DNA of 64,000 nucleotides from Odiellus spinosus (Eukaryota > Arthropoda > Arachnida > Opiliones > Phalangiidae): contig OY987239.1 in NCBI GenBank assembly GCA_963920705.1, forward strand, positions 11,574,004 through 11,638,003, written 5' to 3'. Below the pieces are notes generated by a model. That model was not told the origin of the DNA. It made no database searches and saw only the letters and a list, made by a program, of their open reading frames with translations. The translations under genes and the position numbers were made by a program. Each line of letters opens with the position of its first letter. The stretch's first letter is position 1. Below are positions 46,642 to 58,400 of this stretch, in pieces.

Positions 46642-47769
46642 AATTGCGTATCAAAATTATTTCATCCTTGACGAAATAGTTTTAGTCCTAAATATTATTT
46701 TAATTTTAAATCACTTTTTAAATTGAATATAAATCATATCAAGGAGCACTGAAATCCTTCTGTCGTCTACTTAGAGATGTTAATCATCAAATGGGAGACG
46801 AATCTTTGAAGTCAAAAATTTTTTTGACAAGCGCAAGAGACGAAAAAAAAAAAATTAATTTTTTTTTTTTTTTTTTTTTAAACCAGTCGTGTGTAACCAC
46901 CTTACTAAAATATCTTGAAATTCGAGTAATATATGAATTACACTATTAACCTTTCGTACCGCGTAGTCTATGGTTTATAATACCGACGAGAGATGCTAAG
47001 CAACCGCACCTCGGAATCCTCGCTGAAAACATTACACTACTCGACTCTAAACACCTACACATAAAAATAAAGCAGCTGTTGAATTATTTTTCCAAATAAA
47101 TATCGCGGGAATAAACACAACCGGAAGTTCCGTACACTTTAAACGGATGATATGACGTCATTACATCTTGCTTAATATTTAAACGTTATAATATTTGTTT
47201 CAAAAAAACCGATTCCGTGTTAAATTTTTTTTTTTGACAAATTCTTAGACTGGGTTAGGACTAAATAAAATTCATCGTAGAGACTGTAATACGGTGAGGT
47301 TTGGCTTCCTGCCGAAAAGTTTTACTGGGAAAAGCGGCCAATTGGGATATAAATAGGTGAAAACAATGGCACTGTCCTGTATGTCACTCCAGTGAGGTAG
47401 ATGTTAGGGTACATTACGTCTGAGGTTGGATCTTTTTTTGATTTTACATCTTAGATGAATACAACTTGGGTTTACGGTTCATTTTGTCGACTTAGTTTCG
47501 CTGCTAAGGGTTAATTTTAATAATAAAAGGTACGTCATGATTACCTAACGTTTCTTAATACGTCACTATATGGTCGTGTAATTATAATCATTTTCCGCTC
47601 AGAATTTTATAATTCAGGGTCATATGCATCTAATTCTAGGAATTTCAATACTAGCATTACATTTATTGGTGAAAATATAAGGGGAAACTGTGTAGTCTGT
47701 GGTGTAATCTCTTCTTACCATTAATAAGAGATTCTTCAAGTGATTATCTCACTAATTTCGGCTGATACG

Positions 47770-48640
47770 AATTTTTCATGAACTCCAAATAAAAATTGAG
47801 TGATATTTTCGGGTTGATCGTTAAAAAACGATTCAAAATATATATACATATGTCATAGAACAAAATTAACAGCGATGGTAAAAATACATATTTAATAATC
47901 ACCATTTACTTCTAAATCTGAACGCACGCTTCTATTTGTGAACACTTTCATTTAAAAATGTATAACTTAACTTTGGTTGGGTCTATTTAAAGATGGAAGA
48001 GCTCATTTTGTAGATTAAGAATGGGGCTATTCGCGGAACACAGCTTAAACACTCTAGGAAAAGACACGGAGAAGATACGACCCTAATTACCCCGACAGTA
48101 AAAATACATATATTATAATCCCCATTTACTCCTATATCTGAACGCTTCTATTTGTGAACACTTTCATTTAAAAATGTATAACTTAACTTTGGTTGGGTCT
48201 ATTTAAAGATGGAAGAGCTCATTTTGTAGATTAAGAATGGGGCTATTCGGGGAACACAGCTTCAACACTCTAGGAAAAGACACGGAGAAGATACGACCCT
48301 AATTACCTTGACAGTAAAAATACATATTATAATCCCCATTTACTCCTATATCTGAACGCTTCTATTTGTGAACACTTTCATTTAAAAATGTATAACTTAA
48401 CTTTGGTTGGGTCTATTTAAAGATGGAAGAGCTCATTTTGTAGATTAAGAATGGGGCTATTCGGGGAACACAGCTTCAACACTCTAGGAAAAGACACGGA
48501 GAAGATACGACCCTAATTACCCCGACAGTAAAAATACATATTTTATAATCGCCCATTTTCGAAATTTTTAAAATAAAAATTCCCCGCAATCTACGCCATC
48601 ACTATGGTCACGTGATTCCGTTATTGTTAGAGCATACAGT
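47770..48640 (-). mobile_element. Dispersed repeat J with satellite core, inverted partner
   Basis: Three tandem units (about 213-221 bp; anchors near 47995, 48211 and 48424) lie between the same arms as at 39280-40330, in opposite orientation. Two units lack a few bases in CTGAACGCTTC compared with the others. Confidence 0.8.
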
Positions 48641-49091
48641 TGATTCTCAGGCGTTCTTAACTTAAAAAAATAAACCATCGAAAAAACTGTGACATGGTAG
48701 CTTTAATAACTTCTTTTAAAATCCGGTTTTGGAGGTCGACCATGTTAATGACTTCGAAATTTTTTTCTTCTATCATTCTTCGTTACGTACGAGACAGCTA
48801 ATTATAAACATTATAAGGTTTCAACGAGTTTGAAAAACGTACTGCCTTTATCTCTACACGTAATGAAATAGATTGAACAGTATTATAAGGCAATTTAGTT
48901 CTGAAATCTTTGATTGTAAAGCGAACTCGAGTGAGAGATTGAAAGTGTGGTTTCCTCAAAACCACCTGTGTATACGCATACTTTTATTGGTCTGATGTAC
49001 CTCATAGAGGAGCCATTATCTTTCTAGTACAAGCGGGCCAATGAATAAAACTGTTCAAATAGATTGTGACGTTTTAACAGGAATATTTTAG

Positions 49092-49372
49092 CAAGGAGGA
49101 TCAGAGAAGGAGAGGAAATGTGGGGACGGCGCGGTTCCTACTGCGTCGGCCTAAACTCCCACTCTGGGAGAACGGGGGTAGAGACGTTTCGTGGTAAAAT
49201 GTTGTCGCGTGGGTAAAACGAATCCTTTATGAGACGCGCTAGCTAGCGACCACGTGACAACAGTTTACCTCGAGAATTTCCTATCCCCCCTTTCCACCCG
49301 AGTGGGAGGTTGGCTCTTCTCTCTCTAACTCAACGCAGCCCCACATTTCCTCTCCTTCTCTGATCCTCCTTG
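49092..49372 (-). mobile_element. MITE family 1, copy 5
   Basis: 281 bp; perfect 7-bp duplication ATTTTAG at 49085-49091 and 49373-49379. Confidence 0.94.
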
Positions 49373-50132
49373 ATTTTAGTATGGTAGCGTCATGAATTCA
49401 TTTAAATTAGAGCTTGGAATTCGTATAACTTTAATTAATTGAATAAGACCATCATGAATGTCAATCAGATATTAAAATATCCATTTCTTATTGGAGTTAA
49501 CGTATACCCGAATGTAACGGCAAACTTCCAATTCGTACTCATTGTTATTTAGGAAATTGATACGAGTTATTCATTCGCCGATAAGAAACATTCGAAACCT
49601 TTCGAGTTTCTTCCCCGATTTTAACCCTTAAATTGAGATCTCGAAGCTAGAATTATTTAGTCGCTGTTCCTTTCAATTTTAGATGAAAAAATAGAATTAT
49701 TATATTTCATTCTACACGGATTTCGAGAAACAAGATATTTTTATCTTTAATTGGCATTATCCGTTCGAATAAACGCGTAATTTGTTTATTAATTAAAATT
49801 TTATCTCCGGGTCTAATTCGTATCCAGTATTTGATACGCGTCTATATAATTTGTGGTTTTATATTAATTATATTAATTTATCCGAGATTAAAACTTGAAA
49901 TTTGTTCTATTTTTACCTATATTTTCCCATATAGAAACATAATATTCTTAGTTGCATGTTCTCGGGTTTCATAAATTAGTTCTTGTCAAAACACATTCTT
50001 ATCACGAATCTTTCTTGTACGCGTGATTCACCACGTATAATAAACTGTGTAGAGGAATAAAAGGCGTGGCCTTTTTGGCTTTTCCCAAGGCATTCTATAC
50101 ATTTCCGGTTTTCCTTCCTTACAATTTTAAAA

Positions 50133-50317
50133 GCATCGTCTGCTACTCTACTTTCATGTTGAATGTATATTTTTTCGGTCTAATAGTTTGTTTTTGTCCA
50201 AGGGGGTTGATTACCCCACTTAGTTACAAGATATATAACTTTATATAATCCTGGCTGATGATGAAACTAGGCTTAAAATTAACATATCTACCTTATTGTC
50301 TAGCAATAAATAACAAG
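50133..50317. mobile_element. Possible MITE with CGTCTGCT ends
   Basis: ATCGTCTGCTACTC and AACAAGCAGACGAC face each other about 180 bp apart, like 6525-6776 and 55035-55336. Confidence 0.45.
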
Positions 50318-50585
50318 CAGACGACAGTAGTAAAATCTCTCGACCGGATATGGATGTAAATATGGAAATATTTTGCGATTAGGCCTAAACCAATCGAGAT
50401 TTATATCCAATTTTAGTTTAAATTTAATTCCTAACGAAATGGGGTCACGTGAGACTTGAATATGGTAATTTCATCCCATTACCAAACAAATAAGCGTAAA
50501 TATATAAGATACACAACATCATGTATTCAATTTAACTAAATTCCAATAGGAACTAAATACAAGTTACGAAACGTCATAAACTCAC

Positions 50586-50640
50586 CGTAACCATTTACGC
50601 TATGAGATGATCCAATCGTTAGCGTTTGCATACGCACCAT
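50586..50640 (-). CDS. Candidate alternative first coding exon (MVRMQTLTIGSSHSVNGY)
   Basis: The ATG at 50640 is in a strong initiation context (ACACCATGG). Eighteen codons follow, then a phase-1 donor TACG|GTGAGT at 50585-50586. It fits the acceptor at 25369. The exon is very short, so support rests on the start context, the donor and the phase. Confidence 0.45.
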
Positions 50641-51159
50641 GGTGTCCGAGAGCGCCTCGCGTCGAGTTAAAACTCTTTATTTATTGGGTAATATTGAAAC
50701 GGGGGAGAAAAGCAGGCGATTTTATTTCGAAACCGAGTTTTCTTCATATTATAAAGCAAAGTCCTATAATTTTGGATGTCGGCCTCATTTCGAGGACTCG
50801 AATTTGATCTGTTTTATAAAATGCCATGATATTTTGTTACGCTAAACGCGGAATCTCAATCGGGGAAATTTCGGCGTCTCTTAGTCGCGGCCATCATAGT
50901 TTTGGGCGCTTCGTCGAACCCTCGTCCCGTCATTAACCGAGTTGCGAATTTATTTTAAAGGTACACACGCAAAAAATTTAATTCCATTCCTAAAGTTGGG
51001 TGTAGTATGGTCTAAAAACAGTCCATACAAAATTTAACTCAAAATTATTCAACAGTTTTCTCGTAAATATGATTTGAAATTAGTTTTCCAGAAAAGGGCC
51101 AATTTTCGCGCGATTTTTATATCCTAGTTCCCGCCATAATTGTAGTTCTATCTTTCGAG

Positions 51160-51360
51160 AAAAGCGCGCGAAATTTCAGCGCGCGCCAATAGCCAATTAC
51201 ATTCATTTTTTCAACGAAAGCGCGCGAAAAATCTCGCGATATTTATGATTATTCCCGCTCGATGATTTGCAAAAAAAAAGCGCGCGAAATTTCCACGCGC
51301 TCCAATGGCCAATTACATTCATTTTTTACAAAAGCGCGCGAAAAATCTCGCGATGATTTT
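51160..51360 (+). repeat. 112-bp-spaced duplication rich in GCGCGCGAAA
   Basis: AAAAGCGCGCGAAATTTC, CCAATTACATTCATTTTTT and GCGCGAAAAATCTCGCGAT each occur twice. CpG is strikingly dense for this AT-rich contig. It lies about 0.5 kb upstream of the candidate exon at 50640. Confidence 0.7.
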
Positions 51361-51998
51361 GCAAAATTTTTGTTTGGTCATTTTTCGGGTAGAAAACTTG
51401 TTTTAAATATACTTAAACAAATTTTTTCTGCTCTATCTTTTGAGCAGAAAATCTTTGTATTTGGATTTATCTATGAGTCATCCTTTAAACCCTCTTTCAA
51501 AAGAATACCGATACAGAGAAATAAACCATCGAGAGTATGTTGAAGAAGCATATTTTAAGACAGGTTTTTTTTTATAACTACTTTATGGTGGAGGTACTGG
51601 CCTTCGCGGCTTGCTTATTTATTTTAAATTTAAATTTACTGAAAACGGTGGTTTCCGAATAAGCTTATTTAATTGTATCATTACACTTATAACATATTAT
51701 AACTATTTAACGACTAGGTCAACGCTACAAGCAATTAATTTAACCATGAATTAATTTATCACTGTATCATTAGCCTTTCATATATCATTATCATCATAAG
51801 TAACATAATTTAGATGTAAGTATAGCATTAGCTATTGTTTCAATGATTTTCTTCAATTAGTTACCGTTTCGATGTAAGTTTTCCCTTCAGGACCATTTCT
51901 AAATAATTACCCTGACCAATTTAAATATTTTACTTGAAATTTTTCTTATTAAGAATGAAGTAGATACGCCACTTATCAAATTGTGACCTTGTTTTTAC

Positions 51999-52336
51999 CA
52001 GAAGCCGATGAAACCCTCCTTTGAAGTTTATTATTCCCTGGTCTTGTCTACCCCTCTCTGTATGGGTTAGTTTCAAAAAGCGCGATTCGTACGCCTCCTA
52101 ACGGTACATATTTTCGGAGCGGGAGTTCGTCGAGCGAATATCTCTAGCAGCCTTGGAGTTCGTCAAAAAAACGTCGTCGTTTGTGGAGAGAGAGAATTTC
52201 CAATTTTCCGTAGACAGGGGGGCATGAAGTAGGACCCCTCCGATCTCGTAAAATTGGGAATTTTACCCATACAGAGAGGAGCGCTATATCGTACATTAGA
52301 GTAGTAGACTTCAAAGGAGGGTTTCATCTACTTATG
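51999..52336 (+). mobile_element. MITE family 2, copy E
   Basis: 338 bp. The right terminus is mutated to CTTATG, and the flanks TTTTTAC and GTTTTAT agree at five of seven bases, so this is the most eroded copy. Confidence 0.88.
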
Positions 52337-52685
52337 GTTTTATTTTAATTTCAATATGATCCCATAGAATAATGAAAGAAATCGGCTTATCCAATCAGGA
52401 AATATCTTCTATTTGGGGTCAAAAATGGTCCAAATTTAAAAACAAAATTCGGCCAACTGAACCAATTGAACACAATTGAACTTAAGAAAGGTGAACCAAA
52501 ATTTAAAATGTTTTACTTTAGTTAAATTCAGCTTATTTCATTCGGTCTATGCCTCAATGCAGTTTTGTCGAAATTAAAACTTTGAAAGCTAATTTCATTC
52601 GTTATTCTATGGAAGGATATTGTAATTATAAGTAAAACCGACGTCACGATGCAAAAACAGTCTCTGAATGTCTTAAATTGCTTAC

Positions 52686-52800
52686 CTTGTTCTCGCAAAG
52701 GAACTCTTTCATGTACCAAAAGTGGTAAGTAAGAGAAATATTCCAACAAATTGACTGTTGTAGGTTTAGTCGAATGACTAACATTTTGAGTAGTTGTCAT
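52686..52800 (-). CDS. Candidate alternative first coding exon (MTTTQNVSHSTKPTT)
   Basis: The ATG at 52800 opens 38 codons ending VHERVPLREQ. It reaches a phase-1 donor CAAG|GTAAGC at 52685-52686. Spliced to 25369 it would read LREQ-E-KKMEMRSNAS. The peptide has no recognised domain or membrane helix. This is the best donor context of the three short exons. Confidence 0.55.
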
Positions 52801-53325
52801 TGTTGATTAAAACGAAGATTTTTAAGGTAAAAATAAATACAACTAATAAAACATCATCCACTATTGAAGTTCTATGATTGTATGTTTGCGCAAGTATCCC
52901 GTGAATAATTTATGAAGGAATCTCCCGAAAATAATATATTTTCAGCTGCTTCTCACAATGACGAAGAACTAATAATAATGACTGTCTATATTTCCGTTTT
53001 ATTATTATTGAACAGGAATATTAACTAACGTCTACATCACGCATAATCCAAGATATTAAAACGGCTTATCACTCTCTATTAAGAAAACACTTAGATAAGT
53101 TTAAGAAGGGCCTCTTTACATGAGAGTTGAATCTTAAATAGTCACATTCTTAGCACCAGCTTCGGTATAACCCAATAAGCTTACATACAAAAATTAGATA
53201 ACAGAGTAATCTTGATTTATGGGGCCATACAGACTTTATCGTCAATGCTATTTATTGGAGAAATCAAGAAAGTGCATCCTTACTTTCTATAAAAGTAGAC
53301 ACTTAACCAATTCGGGCTTTGTCAA
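52801..53325. other. Intergenic interval
   Basis: AT-rich, with no exon or repeat recognised. It may contain the promoter of the 52.8-kb exon. Confidence 0.4.
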
Positions 53326-54497
53326 ATTTATTTCCCGCCAAAATCGCGAATTTAATCACAAGAAATTGTATAATTTCCCGCCAAATTTAACCACAAGAAA
53401 TTTCTATAATTTCCCGCCAAATTTAATCACAAGAAATTGGATAATTTCCCGCCAAATATAACCACAAGAAATTTCTATAATTTCCCGCCAAATTTAATCA
53501 CAAGAAATTGGATAATTTCCCGCCAAATTTAATCACAAGAAATTGGATAATTTCCCGCCAAATTTAATCACAAGAAATTGGATAATTTCCCTCCAAATTT
53601 AATCACAAGAAATTGGATAATTTCCCGCCAAATTTAATCACAAGAAATTGGATAATTTCCCGCCAAATTTAATCAAAAGAAATTGGATAATTTCCCGCCA
53701 AATTTAATCAAAAGAAATTGGATAATTTCCCGCCAAATTTAATCACAAGAAATTGGATAATTTCCCGCCAAATTTAATCACAAGAAATTGGATAATTTCC
53801 CGCCAAATTTAATCACAAGAAATTGGATAATTTCCCGCCAAATTTAATCACAAGAAATTGGATAATTTCCCGCCAAATTTAATCACAAGAAATTGGATAA
53901 TTTCCCGCCAAATTTAATCACAAGAAATTGGATAATTTCCCGCCAAATTTAATCACAAGAAATTGGATAATTTCCCGCCAAATTTAATCACAAGAAATTG
54001 GATAATTTCCCGCCAAATTTAATCACAAGAAATTGGATAATTTCCCGCCAAATTTAATCACAAGAAATTGGATAATTTCCCGCCAAATTTAATCACAAGA
54101 AATTGGATAATTTCCCGCCAAATTTAATCACAAGAAATTAGATAATTTCCCGCCAAATTTAATCACAAGAAATTGAATAATTTCCCGCCAAATTTAATCA
54201 CAAGAAATTGGATAATTTCCCGCCAAATTTAATCACAAGAAATTGGATAATTTCCCGCCAAATTTAATCACAAGAAATTGGATAATTTCCCGCCAAATTT
54301 AATTACAAGAAATTGGATAATTTCCCGCCAAATTTAATTACAAGAAATTGGATAATTTCCCGCCAAATTTAATCAAAAGAAATTGGATAATTTCCCGCCA
54401 AATTTAATCCCAAGAAATTGGATAATTTCCCGCCAAATTTAATCACAAGAAATTGGATAATTTCCCGCCAAATTTAATTACAAGAAATTGGATAATT
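53326..54497 (+). repeat. 35-bp minisatellite, about 33 units
   Basis: The unit is AATTTAATCACAAGAAATTG plus GATAATTTCCCGCCA. It is extremely uniform apart from single-base variants (CACAAG to CAAAAG or TACAAG) and degenerate units at the 5' edge. Confidence 0.97.
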
Positions 54498-54499
54498 AC

Positions 54500-55484
54500 G
54501 TTGGTTTTACTTTTAATTTAAATATACCTCATAGAATAGCGAAAAAAATCGACTTTCTAAATCTAATTTGATCAAAAAGATGCAAATTTCAACAGAATTC
54601 GATCAATTAGATCAATAAGCTTAAAAGTAAATTATGTATTCGAATATTTATTGTAGGTATTTTGTTTTGGAAGTTTCTCAACAACACGGGTTAAAAGCTA
54701 CAAATTTTAACCATAAACCTTCACCAATAATAGTTGTAGGGTCACAGGGTAACTTTAAAATGTATGGGAAATTTGATATTATTATTCGTTGGAGTTTGAA
54801 AGTTGTTGAGATGGAAAAAATATGAAGTGTATCATGAATCATATTTGAAACGTCTCGGTGTTTTGTAGGATAGTACCAAAAATGTATAAACAAGATGGGT
54901 AAGTCCACGAAGAAAGTTACACCCACTTTGTTCGATCTAACCAAATTGTACAGTCAAAGCTAGGATGTATGCATAATAAAAGGATAAATTTCAGAGCAGA
55001 TAAGGCCTTTAAAAGCATCTTCCCTTGTGCACACATAGTCAACATCGTCTGCTATGAAAGAAAAGGCAGGTGACTTTAAAGGGGCTTTGAAAATCGCTGA
55101 TAGTCCCTTTAAATCTGTTTGCGATTCGTTTAAACTGAATTGTTTTTTTTTTTTTAGTTGTTTTATGGGATGGACGTGGAAACTTGCAAAACTACAGTCA
55201 ACAAGAAAACAAGTCAGCTTAAGTCACCAAGTCGTTGGTGTAAGAATGTTTCTGTCAAAAATTGGAAATTATCCAATATCCGGGTTTATTTCCGCTCCTA
55301 CACTCCTAACCAACCTAAAATAGTAAGCAGACGACAAAGAGTAGAAACCGGCGAAACCGCTTGTAAATAACTAACCAAAATTAAACTTTAATGTTTTAAT
55401 TTATACAGTTTTTTGGTTTTATTCTTATAAAATAATACTAATTAATCTTCTTAGAACTTCTCGGAAATGAAAGTGTGAAAAATA
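54500..55484. other. Interval upstream of VPS33B
   Basis: Contains dispersed repeat K (54950-55015) and a possible CGTCTGCT-ended element (55035-55336). Otherwise nothing is recognised. The VPS33B promoter and 5' UTR should lie at its 3' end. Confidence 0.5.
55035..55336. mobile_element. Possible MITE with CGTCTGCT ends
   Basis: ATCGTCTGCTATG at the left and AGTAAGCAGACGAC at the right, 300 bp apart. Same end pair as at 6525 and 50133. Open frames inside are not conserved among copies. Confidence 0.5.
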
Positions 55485-58400
55485 ATGGATAGTGGAACTA
55501 TATCATTAAGTAGTATTCTTAGATCAACATCTGGAAGTATACTCACAAATCTATTAAAATCAGTAAGCCTGCAAAGCGACGTGTTAAGGGGCGTTAACTT
55601 AATGAAATTTAATTTTAAAATTAATTTAGATAAATGGAATTAAAGATCTAGTTCTGGAACCAGGTTTACCAGCATTACTGGATCAAATATCTAATTTAAA
55701 AGCATTGAAAGTAAGTTGACACTTAAGCCTAATAACTAGGGTTAAAGTTCAAATCCCTTTAAATTCTGTATTTTTTAGTCAGTTGGTGTTGAATTTATAT
55801 ACGAACTTAAAGCTGGACAATCTTTAGGAGAAACACCAAGGTAAGCCATGATATTTATACACGTAATTACGCAATTAATACTCATTTAAATTCAGATGCG
55901 TGTATGTAGTGAGACCTACGTTAGAGTGTACTCGCTTGATTGCGGAACAGATAATGGTTGATCAACAAATTGGTAGAAATAGTGTCAAACCTAGACAATA
56001 TTGGATAATTTACATTCCACGAGCTGTAAGTAAACTAAAATCTTATCGCTACGCTTAATATTAACGCTTATTATCGATCAGTTGGAGATTTGCGAGAGAT
56101 TACTAGAACAAGAAGGAGTTTACGAAAAAGTCATTATAAAAGAATTCCCCCTTGGACTTGTCGCTTTAGATACCGATGTTTTCTCTCTACAACTTCCTGA
56201 TTTTTATCCTTCATTCTTCTTGGATGAAGATTGTACCTGGGTTCATACCGTCGCCGCATCTCTCGTACAATTACAAAGACTTATCGGTGTCATTCCAAAC
56301 ATTTACGGCCAAGGTAGATGCGCAAAGGTACGTAGATTCCGATTTACGCTAAATTTTGAATCATTCTAAGCCTAATTTAGTTATAGATGGTGTATGAAGT
56401 TACTAAATTAATGAAAAGTTTAGTAAAAATGCCTGAAACTGCGCCTCTTATTGGAAATCTAATACTTATTGATCGAGGTAAGCCTTGGCTATATTTTTAT
56501 TTTCGCTTATAATTTATAATTCTTTAGTTTTAAATATCTTCCGATCGTTTAGATATCGATTACGCATCGGTATTCTTATCTCAAATGACGTACGAAGGTT
56601 TATTAGACGAAATATTTGGAATTAAAAGTGGAAAAGTAAAGTTTGAAAAGAACGTAACTGGTGTAGCCGAACCCGTCAAACTCTCCGTTAACAGTTCTGA
56701 TCCAGTAAGTGATTTTTTTAACGAAGTATTCGATAATATTTATTATAATTGTTATCTTTTAGGTATTTTTAGAGATTAGGGACAACCATTTCAGTACAGT
56801 ATTTAATATTCTCAAAGACAAAGCTAATCATTTGAAATCGAAACACAACGTAAGTTGAATTTAACGTTTCTCGAGTATTTCATTATTTTCTTTAAAAGAA
56901 TAACGAAGACGAGTAACTAGATATTATTAGGAAGGTTAAAAATACCTTTAGAAAACATTAACCTCTCTTGAATTTCCATATCTTAACAGTTAATTATCAA
57001 AGTTGCGATTCAAGGAAACGCTAAGCCTAACCTGATTTTTATTTGTTTCTTGCGTGTGAAATAGTTTAAGACGCTTTTAGATATGGATTTTCCGTAATTT
57101 TATCCAAGTATATAAATGTAATTAGGCTTAACTGTTTCTGAATGCCAAGAAATCCCAAATTTGCAGGCATGTGTGAGTCCAATTTTTAGGGTTTAGAGTC
57201 TAGTCTCGAGTCCAAACCAAACGACTTTTCGAGTCTCGAGTCCAATTTAAAGTTAGTATCGAGTCTTCGAGTCCTTCAACTGGCTTAAAAACAATGTTTC
57301 GAGTCCTGCTCGAGTCCTCCCCATAAATTCGAGTCCTGCTCGAGTCCTCCCCATAAATTCGAGTCCTGCTCGAGTCCTCCCCATAAATTCGAGTCCTGCT
57401 CGAGTCCTCCCCATAAATTCGAGTCCTGCTCGAGTCCTCCCCATAAATTCGAGTCCTGCTCGAGTCCTCCCCATAAATTCGAGTCCTGCTCGAGTCCTCC
57501 CCATAAATTCGAGTCCTGCTCGAGTCCTCCCCATAAATTCGAGTCCTGCTCGAGTCCTCCCCATAAATTCGAGTCCTGCTCGAGTCCTCCCCATAAATTC
57601 GAGTCCTGCTCGAGTCCTCCCCATAAATTCGAGTCCTAATCGAGTCCTCCCCATAAATTCGAGTCCTAATCGAGTCCTCCCCATAAATTCGAGTCCTAAT
57701 CGAGTCCTCCCCATAAATTCGAGTCCTAATCGAGTCCTCCCCATACATTCGAGTCCTAATCGAGTCCTCCCCATAAATTCGAGTCCTAATCGAGTCCTCC
57801 CCATAAATTCGAGTCCTAATCGAGTCCTCCCCATAAATTCGAGTCCTAATCGAGTCCTCCCCATAAATTCGAGTCCTAATCGAGTCCTCCCCATAAATTC
57901 GAGTCCTAATCGAGTCCTCCCCATAAATTCGAGTCCTAATCGAGTCCTCCCCATAAATTCGAGTCCTAATCGAGTCCTCCCCATAAATTCGAGTCCTAAT
58001 CGAGTCCTCCCCATAAATTCGAGTCCTCCCCATAAATTCGAGTCCTAATCGAGTCCTCCCCATAAATTCGAGTCCTAATCGAGTCCTCCCCATAAATTCG
58101 AGTCCTAATCGAGTCCTCCCCATAAATTCGAGTCCTAATCGAGTCCTCCCCATAAATTCGAGTCCTAATCGAGTCCTCCCCATAAATTCGAGTCCTTATC
58201 GAGTCCTCCCCATAAATTCGAGTCCTAATCGAGTCCTCCCCATAAATTCGAGTCCTAATCGAGTCCTCCCCATAAATTCGAGTCCTAATCGAGTCCTCCC
58301 CATAAATTCGAGTCCTAATCGAGTCCTCCCCATAAATTCGAGTCCTAATCGAGTCCTCCCCATAAATTCGAGTCCTAATCGAGTCCTCCCCATACATTCG

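Larger units (their letters stand above)
46642..50585. other. Repeat-bearing interval, proposed intron
   Basis: Holds a poly(A)/poly(T) tract at 46843-46879, repeat J (47770-48640), a family 1 MITE (49092-49372), a diverged AGAGCTTGGAATTCG end at 49408 and a CGTCTGCT element at 50133. Nothing is recognised in 46900-47760 or 49450-50130. Confidence 0.5.

Noticed and set aside
50607-50845. Plus-strand open frames of 66-68 codons near 50.6 kb
   Set aside because: No domain or splice support. The minus strand has a better start context and donor over the same bases.
51262-51543. 93-codon plus-strand open frame
   Set aside because: Starts inside the GCGCGCGAAA duplication and shows no recognisable protein features.
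53326-54497. CRISPR-like regular array
   Set aside because: Units are contiguous with no unique spacers, and the window is eukaryotic.
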